Shown: one piece after another, positions 61,601-64,000 of the stretch
How the letters are laid out: each line of letters opens with the position of its first letter
Position numbering within the stretch: position 1 is the stretch's first letter
NCBI RefSeq assembly: GCF_024339025.1
Contig: NZ_CP101415.1
Span: 186,001 to 250,000 of the forward strand
Source of the DNA: Mycoplasma bradburyae
GTDB lineage: Bacteria; Bacillota_I; Bacilli_A; Mycoplasmatales; Mycoplasmoidaceae
Length of the DNA stretch: 64,000 nt
Direction of reading: 5' to 3'
Notes under the pieces: model-generated
Databases searched by the model: none
Told to the model about the DNA's origin: nothing
Seen by the model: only the letters and a program-made list of their open reading frames with translations
Translations under genes and position numbers: made by a program

Positions 61601-62192
61601 ATCAATTAACCGTAAATATAAAGCTAAAACAAGAATTGTTTTACCAGGTGATACTGGTATTAAAGCTAATCTAATTCTTGATGAAACTAATCCTTATGAG
61701 CATGTAGCTTTATTTACTTATAATGCTAATTTGTCGATTGTTAATAATTTTGATAGATCAAGCGAACAAATTAAACGTAGAATTCGTGAACAAGTATTAA
61801 GAATCACTAATCGTCGATCACACAAAAAAGGTCTTTTACGCGATCCTGATACTCTTGAAACAAGAATCGATGATGAATCATTAAAATTATTAGATTCATT
61901 AATTGAAGTAAAAGGTGTCGATAAAAAATGAATTGTTCGAGCTAGTCGTTCGTTAAGTACGATATCAAAACCTAACGAATTAAATTTATCAACTAATTTT
62001 ACTTATGGTGCAATTACTAAAAAAGTTCCCATTGATGTTGCTTATGAAGCATTCTTGACCTCATTTTCTTACCGAGTGATGGTGCCATATCCGATTCTTG
62101 ATATGACCAATCCAAATGCTCCTACATTTAAATTAAAAGCTGAAATTAGTCACTTAATTTTTAGTATTGAATTATTCGGTGTAGGTGAATAA
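58680..62192 (+). CDS. Large membrane-anchored protein, paralogue pair member 2
   Basis: 1170 aa. Unlike its neighbour it has a basic cytoplasmic N-terminal extension of about 85 residues (KKTKKPKVKLV) before a single membrane helix (about 86-112, FLTIGVSLIGFGIAGPLLSFAIL), giving a type II-like topology with a large external domain. Shared blocks with the previous gene include FNNNVPSMNVIL followed by YEAANDLVGKNKLLN, and a C-terminal region beginning RASRSLST. No catalytic motif is seen and I do not recognise the family. Confidence 0.85.
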
Positions 62193-62205
62193 AATTTTAA
62201 TAAGT

Positions 62206-62211
62206 TATAAT
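62206..62211 (+). promoter_or_regulatory. -10 box before the coiled-coil membrane protein
   Basis: TATAAT lies 52 bases before the ATG at 62263; a second TATAAT at 62225-62230 is also possible. Confidence 0.4.
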
Positions 62212-62262
62212 ACAAAAGATAAACTATAATAATAGTCAATTGATTACAAATTAATAAGATAA

Positions 62263-63756
62263 ATGGCACCGTATCAAACAGATTTATTTGATTTCGATGA
62301 TCAAGATCCTTCTGATATATTCTTTCAAACAGATGAACAAAGTTTTTTTGATGAAGATGAGGAATTTGGCTTCGATAATGTCAATAAAAATCATAAATTC
62401 AAAAAGAATATTAACTACGATAAACAAGATTTAAGAACATTAGATATTAATCGTACTAAGAATCGTTATTTTGATAAATTAGTTCAATCAACCAAGTCAT
62501 ATAATTTCATTGGTATCTGAGTGAATGTAGTTTATCTTATTACGTTCGTTTTATTTATGGTCTTTTTTGGGCTGAATAATTTTAGCTTCAAACACTCTGA
62601 ATCTAACTATATTGCAATTAGCTTATTCTTATCATTAGCTTTCGGAATTATCAGTTATCTTACTGGGTTGTTTATGTATGGCTTTATTAAGATGCATAAT
62701 AAACGTATTAAGTTATCACTAACTGAACGAGCTTTGGATTATTTCATCTTATTTAAAAAAGCCTATGTTTCTTATTTCTTAATTGGGTGAATTCCTTTAG
62801 TAGGTATTATTATTGGGGTATCAACGCATATTGTGTTGCAAAACTCTGATGACTCTGACATTAAAGATCTTAATTTGTGATACCAAGAATCAATTAGTGA
62901 TTTATTAATTGATGTTAATGGTTACGAAGATACGGTAAGACAATTAGAAACTCAAAAAGAATACTTAGATCAAGAAATTCAAAAAATTAACCAAGAAAAA
63001 CAAATTCTTGATCGCAAGAAAAATGAATTGGCGTTGATTCCGATGCAGTCAGCTCCGAATTTCAAAAATTCTCGTCAATTAGTTAATTATGTTGAAAATT
63101 CAGGAATGCTTTCAGCTTCTTTAATAAATGAAGTTAAAACAGCCATTACTAAATTACGCGAAGAGAGAAGAAAACTGCGCAAAGAAAACAGAAGACTTCG
63201 TGAGTTATTACAAAGAGTTAATGTAACTAATGATCAACCATTATTATTAACTTCATCAATCAACTATTCAACAAGAGAGTTTGAAGACGAACGAGAAATG
63301 TCAAATAGACAACCTCAGTCAAGACAATTAGTGACATTCCAACAAACCGATGATAATCAACAGAATCGAAGAAGAGATAACCGCCGACCTGTCGAAATCG
63401 GACAAACTAAAAAAGAAAATAGTAACAAAAACAAATCTAAAGCTCCTGTAATCGTTAAAAAGAATAAGCAAATTACATATAAAATTAAATTGACTAAAAA
63501 AGATCAAGAAATCAAGAAAGACAAGGATGATATTGATATGTCTAAACAAAATGATTTACTTGATTTAGTAAGTTCAATGGATTACAGTTCTGATCAACCA
63601 ACTCTAAGTTTTGATAATTTGTTTAATATCGAAGCAGATGATGTCGTAGAAAGTCGCTCTTCAAAAACTAACAATAAAGCTAAGAAAAAAAACACGGGAT
63701 CTAACCAAACAATTAACAAGAACCAAAATTCTGTTAAAAGAGCAACTGTTAATTAA
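62263..63756 (+). CDS. Membrane protein with acidic N-terminus and coiled coil
   Basis: 497 aa. Order: an acidic Asp/Phe-rich N-terminus (DLFDFDDQDPSDIFFQTDE); about three membrane helices between residues 82 and 190; a heptad-patterned coiled coil (about 215-255, with EKQILDRKKNELA); a basic coiled coil (ITKLREERRKLRKENRRLRELL, in pieces, about 293-315); then a Gln/Asn/Lys-rich disordered tail with a possible short acidic motif DLLDLVSSMDYSS. Acidic-aromatic plus coiled-coil architecture is common in terminal-organelle proteins, but no specific homologue is recognised. tRNA-Trp follows after 38 bases. Confidence 0.82.
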
Positions 63757-63794
63757 TTAAAATATCAACTAATTTAAAAATAAATGAAATGGCT

Positions 63795-63868
63795 AGGGGT
63801 GTAGTTCAATGGTAGAACTAGGGTCTCCAAAACCTTCGATGCGGGTTCGATTCCTGTCACCCCTGCCA
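63795..63868 (+). tRNA. trnW: tRNA-Trp (CCA)
   Basis: 74 bases; acceptor stem AGGGGTG/CACCCCT; anticodon loop CTCCAAA; encoded CCA. It decodes UGG only. UGA, the main Trp codon here, requires a separate UCA-anticodon tRNA that is not in this window. Confidence 0.93.
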
Positions 63869-63882
63869 TTAATCGAAAATTA

Positions 63883-63927
63883 AAATATCTTTTATGCTTT
63901 CTTTAAAGCAATAAGAGATATTTTTTT
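63883..63927 (+). terminator. Terminator between tRNA-Trp and rnpB
   Basis: An 18-bp stem with one bulge (aaatatctttta-tgcttt with aaagca-taagagatattt) and a CTTT loop is followed by seven T. Confidence 0.85.
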
Positions 63928-63928
63928 A

Positions 63929-63934
63929 TATAAT
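63929..63934 (+). promoter_or_regulatory. -10 box of rnpB
   Basis: TATAAT immediately follows the terminator T-run and predicts a start at about 63941. Confidence 0.6.
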
Positions 63935-63940
63935 CTTAAT

Positions 63941-64000
63941 GCTGCAGTTGGTTGCTGTTTAATAAACAGAGGAAAGTCCATGCTCGCACAAGCTGTGATG
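63941..64000 (+). ncRNA. rnpB: RNase P RNA, 5' end (cut by the window)
   Basis: The RNA subunit of RNase P, which trims tRNA 5' leaders. The universally conserved segment gaggaaagtccatgctc (P4 5' strand and neighbours) is present at about 63970-63986, after a 5' helix strand gttgctgttt that pairs with aaacagag-type sequence. The gene continues beyond the window. Confidence 0.9.

Overview
The window is AT-rich mollicute DNA read with genetic code 4: TGA is used throughout as tryptophan, so most genes look broken unless TGA is read through. The set mgc2-gapA-crmA, an HMW3-like protein next to them, and a Tyr-Gln-Lys-Leu-Gly tRNA cluster point to Mycoplasma gallisepticum or a very close avian relative such as M. 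imitans or M. tullyi. Coordinates and lengths below use code 4 and often join pieces separated by TGA.

Layout. 71-3535: four co-directional genes (trigger-factor-C-like protein, small SSB-like protein, thrS, degenerate HAD protein). 3664-22395: the cytadherence region, with a 1608-aa HMW3-like protein, a choline-kinase-like gene, mgc2, gapA and crmA, then after a terminator a second pair of large proteins that are paralogues of GapA and CrmA in the same order. 22505-24440: two hsdS genes, one a frameshifted half-gene and one full length, with no hsdM or hsdR in view. 24441-24980: a non-coding stretch with an extreme lack of G, ending in a terminator. 24981-35281: a tightly packed run hisS-aspS-rel-pyrG-SecDF-like-apt, followed by two membrane proteins and greA. 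37553-37967: five tRNAs. 38037-38988: a non-coding region with two tandem copies of what looks like a minus-strand small RNA, and a small membrane protein gene. 39132-43126: two tandem paralogous lipoproteins. 43123-45554 (minus): operon lspA-pseudouridine synthase-tsaB, in which LspA carries a cysteine-rich C-terminal extension. 45659-47211: a DJ-1/PfpI-like gene and a convergent alpha/beta hydrolase. 47349-55460: rpoB-rpoC. 55576-63756: two large paralogous membrane-anchored proteins and a membrane/coiled-coil protein. 63795-64000: tRNA-Trp(CCA) and the 5' end of rnpB.

How it works together. The left third encodes the attachment machinery: GapA (P1-type adhesin), its partner CrmA, MGC2 and the HMW3-like cytoskeletal protein act at the attachment tip. 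The second GapA/CrmA-like pair is a diverged copy of that module. The remainder is mostly core housekeeping (tRNA charging, stringent response, CTP synthesis, transcription, lipoprotein processing). The observations most worth following are the two tandem small-RNA-like repeats, the LspA-zinc-ribbon fusion, the duplicated adhesin pair, the G-depleted tract and the shuffled hsdS pair.
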